Source: an uncultured Caldilineales bacterium
GTDB taxonomy: Bacteria; Chloroflexota; Anaerolineae; JAAEKA01
Length of the DNA stretch: 64,000 nt
Assembly (NCBI GenBank): GCA_937907455.1
Contig: CALESQ010000107.1
Span: forward strand, 8,739 to 72,738
Direction of reading: 5' to 3'
Shown: positions 42,104 to 50,297 of the stretch, piece after piece
How the letters are laid out: each line of letters opens with the position of its first letter
Numbering within the stretch: position 1 is the stretch's first letter
Made by a program: the position numbers and the translations under genes
The notes under the pieces: model-generated
Database searches by the model: none
What the model saw: only the letters and a program-made list of their open reading frames with translations
Told to the model about the DNA's origin: nothing

Positions 42104-42136
42104 AAAGCCGCTCTGCGGAGAGCGCAGAGCGGCTTT
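42104..42136 (-). terminator. Hairpin between livK and livH (probable attenuating terminator)
   Basis: Arms 42104-42117 and 42123-42136 are exact 14-bp complements (AAAGCCGCTCTGCG) with a 5-nt loop, followed on the minus strand by TCATAC rather than a long U tract. It lies 19 bp after the livK stop. Such stems keep binding-protein mRNA in excess of permease mRNA by partial termination or 3' protection. Confidence 0.75.
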
Positions 42137-42155
42137 CATAAGAGAAACAACCTGG

Positions 42156-43547
42156 TTATTTCGGCCAGATCTTCTTGGGGTTGCTGTCGTCGGCAGCACC
42201 GGGGTTCCAGGTGGCGGCGTCGGCGCTCATACCCTGGTAAACGGCGATCTTAGGATCGGCGCAGTCACCGGTGGCGGTGCAGCTCAGGCTGCCGGTCAGA
42301 CCGGTCATGCCAGCAGTACCGATCATGGCATCACGCAGCGCAGTGCGGGAGATCACGGTGGAGCCGTCGCCGCAGGTCACGGCAACCTTTTCCACTGCGT
42401 TGGCGATCAGGTTATAGGCGTCGTAGGAGTGCGCATGGAACGGAGCCAACACGGCCTCGCTATACTTCTCCTGATGCTTCTTGAGGAAATCCTGATAGCC
42501 GCTGCCGAAAGCCGAGAAGTCAGGGCTGGACCACAGGAAGCCCATCGAGGCATCGCCTGCGGCCTTCAGGAAGTCGGGCGAGAAGATGCCGTCTGCACCG
42601 GCCAACTGTACGTTGGCCAGGTCGGCATTCTGCTTGGCCTGCGAAGCGATCTGACCGCCAGCGACGATGAAGATCGGCATGTAGATGAAGTCAGGCTTGG
42701 CGGCGGCGATGCGGGTGAGCATGGGCCCCATGTTGGTTTCGTTGGGGTCGGTAGCTTCCTGCGCCACCACGTTGCCGCCGAGCTTCTTGAACTCTTCGGC
42801 AAACACCTGCTGCAACTTGTCCGCATAGAGGCTGCCGTCATGGATGGTGGCAGCGTTCTTGTAGCCAGCTTCGATGGCGTACTGGGCCATGGCCGCGCCC
42901 TGAACCTTGTCGTTGTGGGCGGTGCGCATGTACCAGGAGTATTCCACCGGGCGATCATCTGCGGTGAGGTCAGGGGCGGTGTTCGAGGGGGACACCATGG
43001 GGATGCCCGCGGCATAGAGCAACGGAATGGCCGCGCGGGCTGCTGAAGAGCAGTTGCTGCCGATGGCGGCGACTACGCTCGGATCAGAGGCTACCTTGGT
43101 GCCAGCAGCCTGGCCGCCTTCGGCGTTGCAGCCTTCATTCTCACCGGTCAGTTCCACGGTGTGACCGGCCACGGTGGGGCGATCAGACTGAGCGATTTCC
43201 GCGCCGCGCTTGGTGTCGGTGCCGAGTGAAGCATCGGCGCCTTCAACCACGAACAGCCAGGTAATGTGCAGGGGATCGCCAGCCTTCAAGGTGACGCAGC
43301 CCTTGGGATCGGTACAGGCAGTACACATGGCGGTATTAGCCGCGTCCATGGCACCGGAAACCGCGGTAGCGGCCTGCTCTACAACAGGGGCGGCCTGGGT
43401 GGCAGCCGCGTTGACGGCGGGAGCAGCCTGGGTGGCTACGGCAGCAGCAGTTTCAACAACAGCTTGCTGTGTACCGGCGGGGCAGGCAGCCAGCACCAGG
43501 GTGGCAGCTACCAAAACGAGGGTGAGCAAGAAGTAAGACTTCTTCAT
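42156..43547 (-). CDS. livK: Branched-chain amino acid ABC transporter, substrate-binding lipoprotein LivK
   Basis: A 463-aa lipoprotein. The signal has lipobox LVLAAC (Cys near residue 21), followed by a ~50-residue Ala/Thr/Gln/Val linker built on an AATQAAP-type repeat, then the type I periplasmic-binding fold (KRGAEIA, AAIGSNCSSAARAAIPLLY, PMVSPSNTAPDLT). About ten Cys after the linker (CTACTDPKGCV, CNAEGG, CGDG, CTATGDC) suggest disulfides. The start is ATG 43547 with GGAGGA upstream. First gene of the liv operon. Confidence 0.93.
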   Translation of the reverse strand: MKKSYFLLTLVLVAATLVLAACPAGTQQAVVETAAAVATQAAPAVNAAATQAAPVVEQAATAVSGAMDAANTAMCTACTDPKGCVTLKAGDPLHITWLFVVEGADASLGTDTKRGAEIAQSDRPTVAGHTVELTGENEGCNAEGGQAAGTKVASDPSVVAAIGSNCSSAARAAIPLLYAAGIPMVSPSNTAPDLTADDRPVEYSWYMRTAHNDKVQGAAMAQYAIEAGYKNAATIHDGSLYADKLQQVFAEEFKKLGGNVVAQEATDPNETNMGPMLTRIAAAKPDFIYMPIFIVAGGQIASQAKQNADLANVQLAGADGIFSPDFLKAAGDASMGFLWSSPDFSAFGSGYQDFLKKHQEKYSEAVLAPFHAHSYDAYNLIANAVEKVAVTCGDGSTVISRTALRDAMIGTAGMTGLTGSLSCTATGDCADPKIAVYQGMSADAATWNPGAADDSNPKKIWPK

Positions 43548-43791
43548 GTAATTCTCCTCCTGACAAAACAAACCAAAGGATTAACCGGTGCGATATCCGG
43601 TCTTGCACCACGCATGTGCGACTGAAGGCGTGCGGCGTCTCTGACAGACCTGGGCCACTCGGTTGACATTCAGCGGTGAGCAGCACCACGGGCTTTCGGG
43701 CAACAGCACTGTTTACCGGAAGAGAAACGGGGACACGGGCGTGAAAGCGACTGGCAAGCCGTGATTTACGCCACAATGCGAAGATAGGGCG
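43548..43791 (-). other. Long leader of the liv operon
   Basis: About 240 nt between the predicted transcription start and livK. A 41-codon frame (ATG at 43669) ends with TGA overlapping the livK ATG, so a coupled upstream reading frame is possible. No known riboswitch was recognised. Confidence 0.35.
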
Positions 43792-43820
43792 ATTATAGGC
43801 AACATGCCTTTATTTGTCAA
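43792..43820 (-). promoter_or_regulatory. Consensus sigma70 promoter of the liv operon
   Basis: Minus strand: TTGACA (43820-43815), exactly 17 bp, then TATAAT (43797-43792). Both hexamers are perfect consensus, the strongest promoter in the window, consistent with abundant transporter expression. Confidence 0.88.
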
Positions 43821-43869
43821 ACGCCTTTCGTTTGTGCTGTGCTTGCGGACTTTGTGTACTGATGAGGAA

Positions 43870-45174
43870 TTAATACACAAAGTCAGCCAGGGCATAGTGG
43901 GCAAACTGTGGGGGCTGACCAGCATCGGCTGCGGTGAACAGGCTGCGCAGGGCTTGTTCCTGGCTGCGACAAGCCGATGCAGGCAAAGGCTGAATGCCGG
44001 CCGCGGCAGCCTGCGCCACATAGGCTGCTGTAGGCTGTTCAACGAAATCAGATAGGTAGATAAGATCACCCTTGCCCAGCGGCATAGCGTTGAGTAACGC
44101 GGCGCTGTCACGCACATGCCCTTCAGCGTAGGCCGCGCCGCCAACGCCTAGCATTAAGATGACGCTGGCCTGCAAGCCGGCTGCTTTCAACGTTTGCACC
44201 GCGTCCAACACATCTGCCGCATCGCCGGGCTTGTTCAGCCAACGCAGCAGGGGATCATGCCCGCTTTCCATGCCGATGTAGACGCGTTGCAGGCCACGGG
44301 CACGCAGTTCTTGCCAGTCGGCCAGCGATTTGCGTTCCACATGAAAAGCATCAATAAAGGCGAACCAAGGCAATTCGCCCAGCGTCGGCAGCCTTGTAGG
44401 TGCGCTGTCGTCGTCTCTTGCCGTGCCCACACTCTGCGCTGCTCTCTCCCTGTCCGGCTCATATCCTTGTTTTGTTGTTTCTTTCAATATGTCCAGCAGA
44501 GCCAGCAGGCGGGGCATGGGCACTACCAGCGCGTTGGCATCGGCCAGAAACAGGGAATGACGCATCGCCAGTGCCGGGCCAAAAAACTGCGCCACACCAG
44601 CCAGATGACTGCGAAACTCCTCCGGGGGTTTGATGCGAAAGGGGATGTCCTGGTAAAGGGTGCAAAAGGTACAGGCGTTGTGCGAGCAGCCTGCGGTGGC
44701 CTGCGCCACCACCGCCAGGTATTGATCGGGCGGCAAAATGCCAATGGGGCTGTAGAGACGATTGAAGCGGCGACGATCTGCCTCCAAAGCAGGCCAATCC
44801 CATGCAGCCAGCCGCTGAAGGGCGCGCTGCACCCGTGGCGGCGCGGCTTGTGAGGCTGCAACCAGACCGCGCACCAAACGCTGCACTGTCTCTATCAGGC
44901 TGAGTGCTTCCGCCTCAGCAAGCCAACGGCGCTGGCGCTGGGTAGAACCGTTTTCGGGCAGCGACCATTTAGCCAACATGCGGTTGTCCAGGCTGCGACG
45001 ATAGTTGATACCATCTAGAAATGCGCCGTACAGCCGACCGCTCAAATCAAAGGTAAAGGAAGGGGCTTCGTCGTTTAGCAGCAGGTTGAATGCTGCTGCG
45101 CGCAGCAGCAGGGTGGCGTGGCGACCATCGGGCAAGGTGGTGTCCCAACGTAACGGGGCAGCAGGTGTGGTCAT
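43870..45174 (-). CDS. Radical SAM domain protein
   Basis: A 434-aa protein. The cluster motif is GCSHNACTFCTLY (near residue 162), a CX4CX2C spacing instead of the canonical CX3CX2C. The TIM-barrel continues with FLADANALV, VYIGMESGHDPLLRWLNK and a late ILMLGVGGAAYAEGH, typical of Elp3/COG1032-like radical SAM folds. It would generate a 5'-deoxyadenosyl radical; the substrate is unknown. The start overlaps the upstream membrane-protein stop as ATGA. Confidence 0.85.
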   Translation of the reverse strand: MTTPAAPLRWDTTLPDGRHATLLLRAAAFNLLLNDEAPSFTFDLSGRLYGAFLDGINYRRSLDNRMLAKWSLPENGSTQRQRRWLAEAEALSLIETVQRLVRGLVAASQAAPPRVQRALQRLAAWDWPALEADRRRFNRLYSPIGILPPDQYLAVVAQATAGCSHNACTFCTLYQDIPFRIKPPEEFRSHLAGVAQFFGPALAMRHSLFLADANALVVPMPRLLALLDILKETTKQGYEPDRERAAQSVGTARDDDSAPTRLPTLGELPWFAFIDAFHVERKSLADWQELRARGLQRVYIGMESGHDPLLRWLNKPGDAADVLDAVQTLKAAGLQASVILMLGVGGAAYAEGHVRDSAALLNAMPLGKGDLIYLSDFVEQPTAAYVAQAAAAGIQPLPASACRSQEQALRSLFTAADAGQPPQFAHYALADFVY

Positions 45175-45536
45175 GGCTGGTTGCGCCCGCTTTGGGCAAA
45201 GACCTCAAGCAGCAGCACCAGCACGCCAATGCCCAGCACCAGCGTGCTGTTCAGCAGACCGCGCCATTGCAAAAACACCAGCGTAGCCACAGCTAACCCC
45301 AACCAAAATGCCTGACGCAGGGCGATACGGCTGCCAGAAGTCGCGCCGCCAATGGGTACGCGGCGCTGGAGCCATGCCAGCAGCGGCGCCAACAGCCCGG
45401 TGCAGGCCATCACCAGCAGCAGCAACGCCACAGTAAACGATCTGCTGTCAGGCACACGGTTCATTACCAGCCAGGCTAACGCGGCGAGGGCCGCAAGACC
45501 CAGCAAAAAAGCCGGCAACAAGGATCTTAAACGCAT
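45171..45536 (-). CDS. Small membrane protein coupled to radical SAM gene
   Basis: A 121-aa protein with hydrophobic helices at about residues 7-24, 33-56, 72-88 and 93-112. No family is recognised. Its stop overlaps the start of the radical SAM gene (ATGA), so the products are made together and the membrane protein might localise or supply the enzyme. Confidence 0.6.
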   Translation of the reverse strand: MRLRSLLPAFLLGLAALAALAWLVMNRVPDSRSFTVALLLLVMACTGLLAPLLAWLQRRVPIGGATSGSRIALRQAFWLGLAVATLVFLQWRGLLNSTLVLGIGVLVLLLEVFAQSGRNQP

Positions 45537-45638
45537 AGAGAATAGTATAGCACGCCTACGATTGTTTCGGCGCGGCTGAGGGGGTGAGTGAGTAGTGAGA
45601 AGTAAGCAGTAACCAGTTCAGAGCTGCAGATGACAGCC

Positions 45639-46007
45639 TCAACCGGCCTTGCGTCCGTTTTCCTCGACACGATACAGCGTGATACGGCGGATCAAGTCCA
45701 GCGGCAGTGGCTGATCCAACGGAAAACGCACTGCCCCCTTGGAATGGCCGTAGCGCGCCAGGTCGGTGGCGAACGCTTCAATGCCGCTGGGCGCAGGATA
45801 AAAGCCGATGTGCTGTTTGAACGCGGCGAAATGCACCAGGTTGCCGCGCAGGTAGAAAGTGGGCATGCCGTAGCTGATTTTCTCGATGGCGTCAGGCGCG
45901 GCCAAGCGAATGGTCTCGCGCATGGCTTGCAATTTGGCTTGAATATCGGCGGGAAAAGAAGCAATGTAGGCATCCACTGTAACAGCAGGCGTTGTTGCGT
46001 TATTCAT
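45639..46007 (-). CDS. DUF1801 / YdhG-like domain protein
   Basis: A 122-aa protein of the DUF1801 family, related in fold to frataxin-like iron-binding and YdhG proteins. The pattern VDAYIASFPADIQAKLQAMRETI, IEKISYGMPTFYLRGN, HFAAFKQHIGFYPAPSGIE and KGAVRFPLDQPLPLDLI is characteristic. The biochemical role is not established; iron chaperoning has been proposed for relatives. It is flanked by a short GAGTGAGTAGTGAGAAG-type tract (~45.59 kb). Confidence 0.85.
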   Translation of the reverse strand: MNNATTPAVTVDAYIASFPADIQAKLQAMRETIRLAAPDAIEKISYGMPTFYLRGNLVHFAAFKQHIGFYPAPSGIEAFATDLARYGHSKGAVRFPLDQPLPLDLIRRITLYRVEENGRKAG

Positions 46008-46098
46008 GTGGCTCCAGTAAAGGGATTTAACTGAGATCAGGCGGTGGGCTGCTGATTTTCATTTGCACCAGCCGTTTTGACAGCACCGTTGAATACGA

Positions 46099-47910
46099 TT
46101 ATTTTTCCTTGCGCAGTTCGCGCACGTTCTCGCGCGTCATCAGGATCACCAGCGCTGCCACTCCACCGATCAGCAGCCAGCGCCAGTATTCCTTTAACAA
46201 AACCACGGCCGACAGCACAGCCAGCACAATGGTTGTGTTGAGCAGGTAGTGTGCCAAACGACTCCGCAGCACCGCATCAATTGCGCCAAAGATAAAGATG
46301 CTGATGACTACCCAAGCCAGCCAGTGCGCGGGGCGCAGGGCCAGCAGCAGCACCAGCGAGAGCAGCACCAAGCCACCGCTGAGCGCGGCCCACAGCTCGG
46401 CCAGGCGCGCTTGCGGCCCTGGCGGCGAGGTGGGGATGTCGGCGTGGCGCACATGGGCCTGCGGATCGCCCCAATCACCGGCCAGCAGCCGGGCGAGTGT
46501 GCTCAGGCTGGCGCGGCGGGTTTCTTCCACGCTGACGCGCCGCGCCTGCATGGCTTGCAGCGAGGTTTGTTTGGCAAGCAGGTCTTCTTCCAGCGAGTTG
46601 TGCAACGCCAGCAGGTGATCGGTGCGCTGCGTGGCGGATACTTCCAGCGCCAACGTGCGCAGTTCTTCGCGCGCGACGTCAATATCCTGCCGCAGCTTTT
46701 CCTCTTCATCGCCCAACTGGGTAATGGTCTGGCGCAAGCGGCTGATCGTTTCGTTGGGGGGGACGACCTTGTCCAACCCGGCCCAGCCCAGCGGGTCATA
46801 CCACGACTGGCGCACTGTGCCGTTGCGATTGTATTTCGGGCCAGACGGCGCACGTTCACCGCCGAGCAGGTCCTTGGTGTCCAGTCCCCACAGGCCGCGA
46901 TAGCCATCTACCCAGCTATCCTGATCGCTGATCATAATCGGTGACCAGGTTTCGGCTTGATCCGGGCCAATAGCAACGCCGTCGCCGCGGGCATAATCTA
47001 TAAACGGCACGCCGATTGCATCAAAAGTGCGCGGCGCGTCTTCATCCAACCCCTGCTGCAATGTACGTATCCAAAACCGTTGGGCGGTTTCAAGAACCTG
47101 ACGCACTTTGCGCAGCGCGGCTGGCTCGGCCTTCATTAGATACTCGCCAGGCAGGAAGTAGCTGGCATGGGAACCGGCTCCGGCAAACACCACGGGGTGA
47201 TCGTTGTGTTTGTGGAGCATGGGATCGTCCCAGCGTCGCCGCAGATCGTCGCCACGGAAATCGTGCGAGGCAAAGGCAACCCACTGCGGACGTAAAACTT
47301 CGTTTTGATCAGGCGCGAGATAAATAAAGATCTGTTCCCAGTCGGCTTCGTGATCGTTGACGCCATAAAAATCTGAACGCCAATCGTTCATGGTAAAAAA
47401 GAACAGATATTGCAGCACGGTGTAGCCGCCGTCACGGATCACACGGCCGTAGTAAACGCGTCGCGGATCCTCTGCTTGCATGGCGTTGTAGGCTTCCTCG
47501 GCGGCGGCGGCGGTGCCGCCGGGTACCTTGCCGCGCAGCAGCAAAGAAATATTAAAGAAAGCATCAATGACGCGCGATAAAATCCCCACGCGCGCCAGTC
47601 GCCCGGGAGCCAGAAAGATCGGGCGGTTGGGCCGCCGCGACCAGCGTTGATATTCCACGGCATTCAACGGTTTTGCGACGAAGCGTAGATACAGGGTGCT
47701 GTCAGGGTGAGCGGCTTGATGGGTAACTAACGCCTTCGGCGTTAATTCACCCGGTTTAGCCAAACGCTGATCTTCTTTGTCACGCTCATACAGCCACAAG
47801 CTGCTCGCGCTCACATAGCCATCCACCGCGCAGGGGAAGAACAATTCGCCTTTGGTATAGCGCACTACTGGCTCGTATGTCCGCAGCAATTCCAGATCAG
47901 TGGGCGACAT
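46099..47910 (-). CDS. Large Vps62/DUF946-like protein with coiled coil and C-terminal membrane helices
   Basis: A 603-aa protein. Residues ~1-330 resemble the Vps62-related fold (FFPCAVDGYVSASSLWLY, DHEADWEQIFIYL, VFAGAGSHASYF, with conserved His/Asp). Residues ~390-480 are a strong coiled coil, and about four hydrophobic helices lie at ~505-595. The start ATG 47910 has GGAGG upstream and overlaps the previous gene by 14 bp. The function is unknown in bacteria. The C-terminal helices suggest an inner-membrane protein whose globular part faces one side. Confidence 0.68.
   Translation of the reverse strand: MSPTDLELLRTYEPVVRYTKGELFFPCAVDGYVSASSLWLYERDKEDQRLAKPGELTPKALVTHQAAHPDSTLYLRFVAKPLNAVEYQRWSRRPNRPIFLAPGRLARVGILSRVIDAFFNISLLLRGKVPGGTAAAAEEAYNAMQAEDPRRVYYGRVIRDGGYTVLQYLFFFTMNDWRSDFYGVNDHEADWEQIFIYLAPDQNEVLRPQWVAFASHDFRGDDLRRRWDDPMLHKHNDHPVVFAGAGSHASYFLPGEYLMKAEPAALRKVRQVLETAQRFWIRTLQQGLDEDAPRTFDAIGVPFIDYARGDGVAIGPDQAETWSPIMISDQDSWVDGYRGLWGLDTKDLLGGERAPSGPKYNRNGTVRQSWYDPLGWAGLDKVVPPNETISRLRQTITQLGDEEEKLRQDIDVAREELRTLALEVSATQRTDHLLALHNSLEEDLLAKQTSLQAMQARRVSVEETRRASLSTLARLLAGDWGDPQAHVRHADIPTSPPGPQARLAELWAALSGGLVLLSLVLLLALRPAHWLAWVVISIFIFGAIDAVLRSRLAHYLLNTTIVLAVLSAVVLLKEYWRWLLIGGVAALVILMTRENVRELRKEK
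47728..47744. repeat. Palindrome within the Vps62-like gene
   Basis: TAACGCC, TTC, GGCGTTA is a perfect 7-bp-arm hairpin inside the coding sequence (protein ELTPKALV). Its centre GCCGAAGGC equals the centre of the 26-bp repeat core at 36750 and 59769, which could be chance. Confidence 0.35.
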
Positions 47911-48385
47911 AGGTGGCCTCCGTATGGGTTGCTTTGGGAGCAACGAACTGTTGTTGCACATCGCGCTGGTTCAGGTAGAACACAATGGCAATGCTGATCG
48001 CCAGGGTGATTGGAACTTCCCCATGATTTGCATTGTTCCAAAGATCGGTTGCCATGGACAGGCCGGTCAACAACATAGTAGCCAGCCAGGCCCATTGACG
48101 GCGATGCCACAGCCCGATGGCCGCGACCAACTGAATGATCGCGCGTATGATATCCCAGCTTAAGCTGCCATACATGTTCCATCGTTCTGTCTCGTTGGTG
48201 AAAAGCGTTGGGGCGCTGCGCCAAAACAGATAAGCCAGACCAAGCGTGATAACTGCTGCCAGCGCTTCCAATACAATAATGGCATACAGGCCAAAGGGAC
48301 GACGATGCGGTTTCGCTGGCTGGGACGGGTCAATATCCGGGGGATCGGGGATGTTGGGCGGAATAACCACAGATGGTTGAGACAT
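47897..48385 (-). CDS. Membrane protein with Pro-rich N-terminus
   Basis: A 162-aa protein. The first ~30 residues are Pro/Asp/Ser-rich and cytoplasmic; helices follow at about 32-54, 75-95, 100-118 and 122-140. No family is recognised. Its end overlaps the start of the Vps62-like gene by 14 bp, so the two are co-translated and may form a complex in the membrane. Confidence 0.65.
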   Translation of the reverse strand: MSQPSVVIPPNIPDPPDIDPSQPAKPHRRPFGLYAIIVLEALAAVITLGLAYLFWRSAPTLFTNETERWNMYGSLSWDIIRAIIQLVAAIGLWHRRQWAWLATMLLTGLSMATDLWNNANHGEVPITLAISIAIVFYLNQRDVQQQFVAPKATHTEATYVAH

Positions 48386-48451
48386 AAGACCTACTTTCGG
48401 AATGACAGATTACCAGCAACTGCCGCAGGCAAAACTTGATTTACAAAGTAT

Positions 48452-49342
48452 TTATGCCAATGCAGCTTCGCCCAACGCCATCGCGCCCAGCACGCCTGCC
48501 ATGTTGCCCAGCCCCGGCGGCACGATGTACTGGTCCACCTGCTCCAGTATCGCAGGCGCTTGCACATAGCCGTTGAGCAGTTCCAGCACCTCGCGGCGCA
48601 CATCCGCGAACATGTGCGGGCTGCTCATCACGCCACCGCCCAGAATAATGCGCTGCGGCGAGACGGCGAGAACGAGATTAGCCAGGCCCAGCGCCAGATA
48701 GTGCGCCTCCAGCTTCCACGCCGGATGATCGGCGGGCAAAGTTTCAGCACGCTGCCCCCATCGGTCATTCATCGCGGGTCCCGCGGCCATGCCCTCCCAA
48801 CAATCACCGTGGAAAGGACAGCGACCGGGGAACGGGTCGGCTTGCCAGTCGTGCGGGATGCGGATATGGCCGATCTCAGGATGCACCAGGCCGTGCATCA
48901 GCTTGCCGCCCACCATGCCGCCGCCGCCGATGCCGGTGCCGATAGTCAAATACAAAAAGGTGTCCAACCCTTGCGCCGCCCCCCAGCGATATTCACCCAG
49001 CGCCGCGCCGTTCACATCGGTGTCGAAGCCGATGGGCACGCCCAGCGCACGGCGCACCTCACCCGCCAGGTCCACATTGGCCCAGTACGGCTTCGGTGTG
49101 CTGGTGATGTAGCCAAAGGTCGGCGACGCGGGATCGGGATCCACCGGGCCAAACGCGGCAATCCCGATAGCTGCCAGGTCTACCTGCTGGGCCTGTTCGC
49201 GGAAAAAGGCAATGGCTTGAGCCATGGTTTCTTCAGGGCGGGTCGTGGGGAAACGTACTTCTGCGCGCACATCGTTTGGGCCAGAGCCAACCGCGCAGAC
49301 AAATTTGGTACCGCCTGCTTCAATACCGCCAAGGTAGCGCAT
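48452..49342 (-). CDS. ROK family sugar kinase, probable fructokinase
   Basis: A 296-aa ROK kinase. The phosphate loop GGIEAGGTKFVCAVG is at the N-terminus, with catalytic Asp in GFDTDVNGAALGE, then YLTIGTGIGGG. The zinc-binding segment HIRIPHDW, then CPFHGDCWEGMAAGPA (H...C..H..C), is typical of YdhR-type fructokinases rather than glucokinases. It would phosphorylate fructose at C6. ATG 49342 has GGAGG 4 nt upstream. It is a single gene diverging from the phasin promoter. Confidence 0.88.
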   Translation of the reverse strand: MRYLGGIEAGGTKFVCAVGSGPNDVRAEVRFPTTRPEETMAQAIAFFREQAQQVDLAAIGIAAFGPVDPDPASPTFGYITSTPKPYWANVDLAGEVRRALGVPIGFDTDVNGAALGEYRWGAAQGLDTFLYLTIGTGIGGGGMVGGKLMHGLVHPEIGHIRIPHDWQADPFPGRCPFHGDCWEGMAAGPAMNDRWGQRAETLPADHPAWKLEAHYLALGLANLVLAVSPQRIILGGGVMSSPHMFADVRREVLELLNGYVQAPAILEQVDQYIVPPGLGNMAGVLGAMALGEAALA

Positions 49343-49480
49343 AAAACCTCCAGACAAAGAAATAGGATAAAAGATGACCGCAACCGACAGCCTTGCCTAT
49401 ATTGTGCCAGATTTCGCGGCTTTCGGCAAGAAGCATTAAATTCCAGGACAGAGAATGCTTTGTCGGCAACATATTGCTAC

Positions 49481-49509
49481 TTGACCGCTACAAAACATCG
49501 TGCTATAAT
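49481..49509 (+). promoter_or_regulatory. Sigma70-type promoter of the phasin gene
   Basis: TTGACC at 49481-49486, a 17-bp spacer and TATAAT at 49504-49509. Its -10 is overlapped by the palindromic operator, so it is likely repressible. Confidence 0.8.
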
Positions 49510-49537
49510 ACATATGACGCAGTGCGTCATATGTATT
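49507..49537. promoter_or_regulatory. Perfect 31-bp palindrome over the phasin promoter
   Basis: Arms of 14 bp (AATACATATGACGC and GCGTCATATGTATT) flank AGT. The left arm covers half of the -10 hexamer and the rest the transcription start. It is a strong candidate operator, with the PhaR-phasin fusion protein encoded next door as the obvious repressor, though any dimeric regulator could bind. Confidence 0.75.
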
Positions 49538-49592
49538 TGATTATTATTCAACAACGGCATTGCAAAATGCCATTTCTGTATGGAGGTTAGTC

Positions 49593-50045
49593 ATGCAAAA
49601 GAAAATAGAAGCAGCAATTTCTGACGTGGTAGAAACCACCAAAAACAGCGTTGAAGATTTCCCCGAAATGGTCGAGCAAACCGCTGTCACTATGCTTTCG
49701 ACTGTGCGTCGTGTGTTGCTGGCAAGTGTTGGCGTGGTTGCTCTTACCCGCGATGAGATCGAGGATTTTGTCAACCACCTGGTCGAGCGCGGTGAAATTG
49801 CCGAGCAGGACGGCCGCCGCCTGATCCGCGAAACCCTGCGCCGCCAACGCGGAGGCGTGGAAGAAATTGCAGAGAAGGTGCAGGACGGCACAGAAAAGCA
49901 AGTAATGCGTGCAGAAAACGCCCTGGATCATCGTATTGAAACCGTGTTGGGCCGCCTGAACGTGCCGTCGAAAAACGATATTGACCAGTTAAGCGACAAA
50001 ATTTCATCCCTGGCAAAAAAGGTAGATGCGCTGAAGAAAGCGTAG
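49593..50045 (+). CDS. Phasin (PHA granule-associated protein)
   Basis: A 150-aa helical, amphipathic protein of the PhaF/PhaI-type phasin family. Residues ~5-95 are helices (MLSTVRRVLLASVGVVALTRDEI, LVERGEIAEQDGRRLI) that coat granules of polyhydroxyalkanoate. Residues ~105-150 are a coiled coil (RIETVLGRLNVPSK, then LSDKISSLAKKVDALKK) for oligomerisation. The start ATG 49593 has GGAGG 6 nt upstream. It is expressed from a strong promoter under a palindromic operator and ends at a terminator, so it is monocistronic. Confidence 0.88.
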   Translation: MQKKIEAAISDVVETTKNSVEDFPEMVEQTAVTMLSTVRRVLLASVGVVALTRDEIEDFVNHLVERGEIAEQDGRRLIRETLRRQRGGVEEIAEKVQDGTEKQVMRAENALDHRIETVLGRLNVPSKNDIDQLSDKISSLAKKVDALKKA

Positions 50046-50092
50046 CCCCCTTGTTGGGGTGAATGCCCCGGAGAAAACCACCAAGATATGCA

Positions 50093-50141
50093 AAAACGCC
50101 GGTCAAAAGTGTCGCCACAGACAGCTTTTGACCGGCGTTTT
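50093..50141. terminator. Strong bidirectional hairpin terminator after the phasin gene
   Basis: Arms 50093-50109 and 50125-50141 are exact 17-bp complements (AAAACGCCGGTCAAAAG) with a 15-nt loop. A/T runs at both ends of the stem give a U tract in either direction. It lies 47 bp after the phasin stop. Confidence 0.88.
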
Positions 50142-50297
50142 GCTGCGGGGCTGACATTTTGTGCGCGCTGGCTCGATCGAAAATCGAGAACCATGCGGCC
50201 TGCCCAAAGCTATTTTCAGGTCAGCACAGCGCTTGCGAGTTGCAGTTCTGGACTCTTTTGACACAGCGCGCTATAATCGGCAACAGGAGCAGGTACT

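Noticed and set aside
40899..43046. Plus-strand open frame of 715 codons over the liv operon
   Set aside because: Antisense to livM, livH and livK, His/Gln/Asn-rich with no domain; the liv genes are certain.
50240..50277. TTGACA/TATAAT pair upstream of the PhaR fusion
   Set aside because: The TTGACA is only 8 bp from the TATAAT, too close for a standard promoter; only the -10 is plausible.
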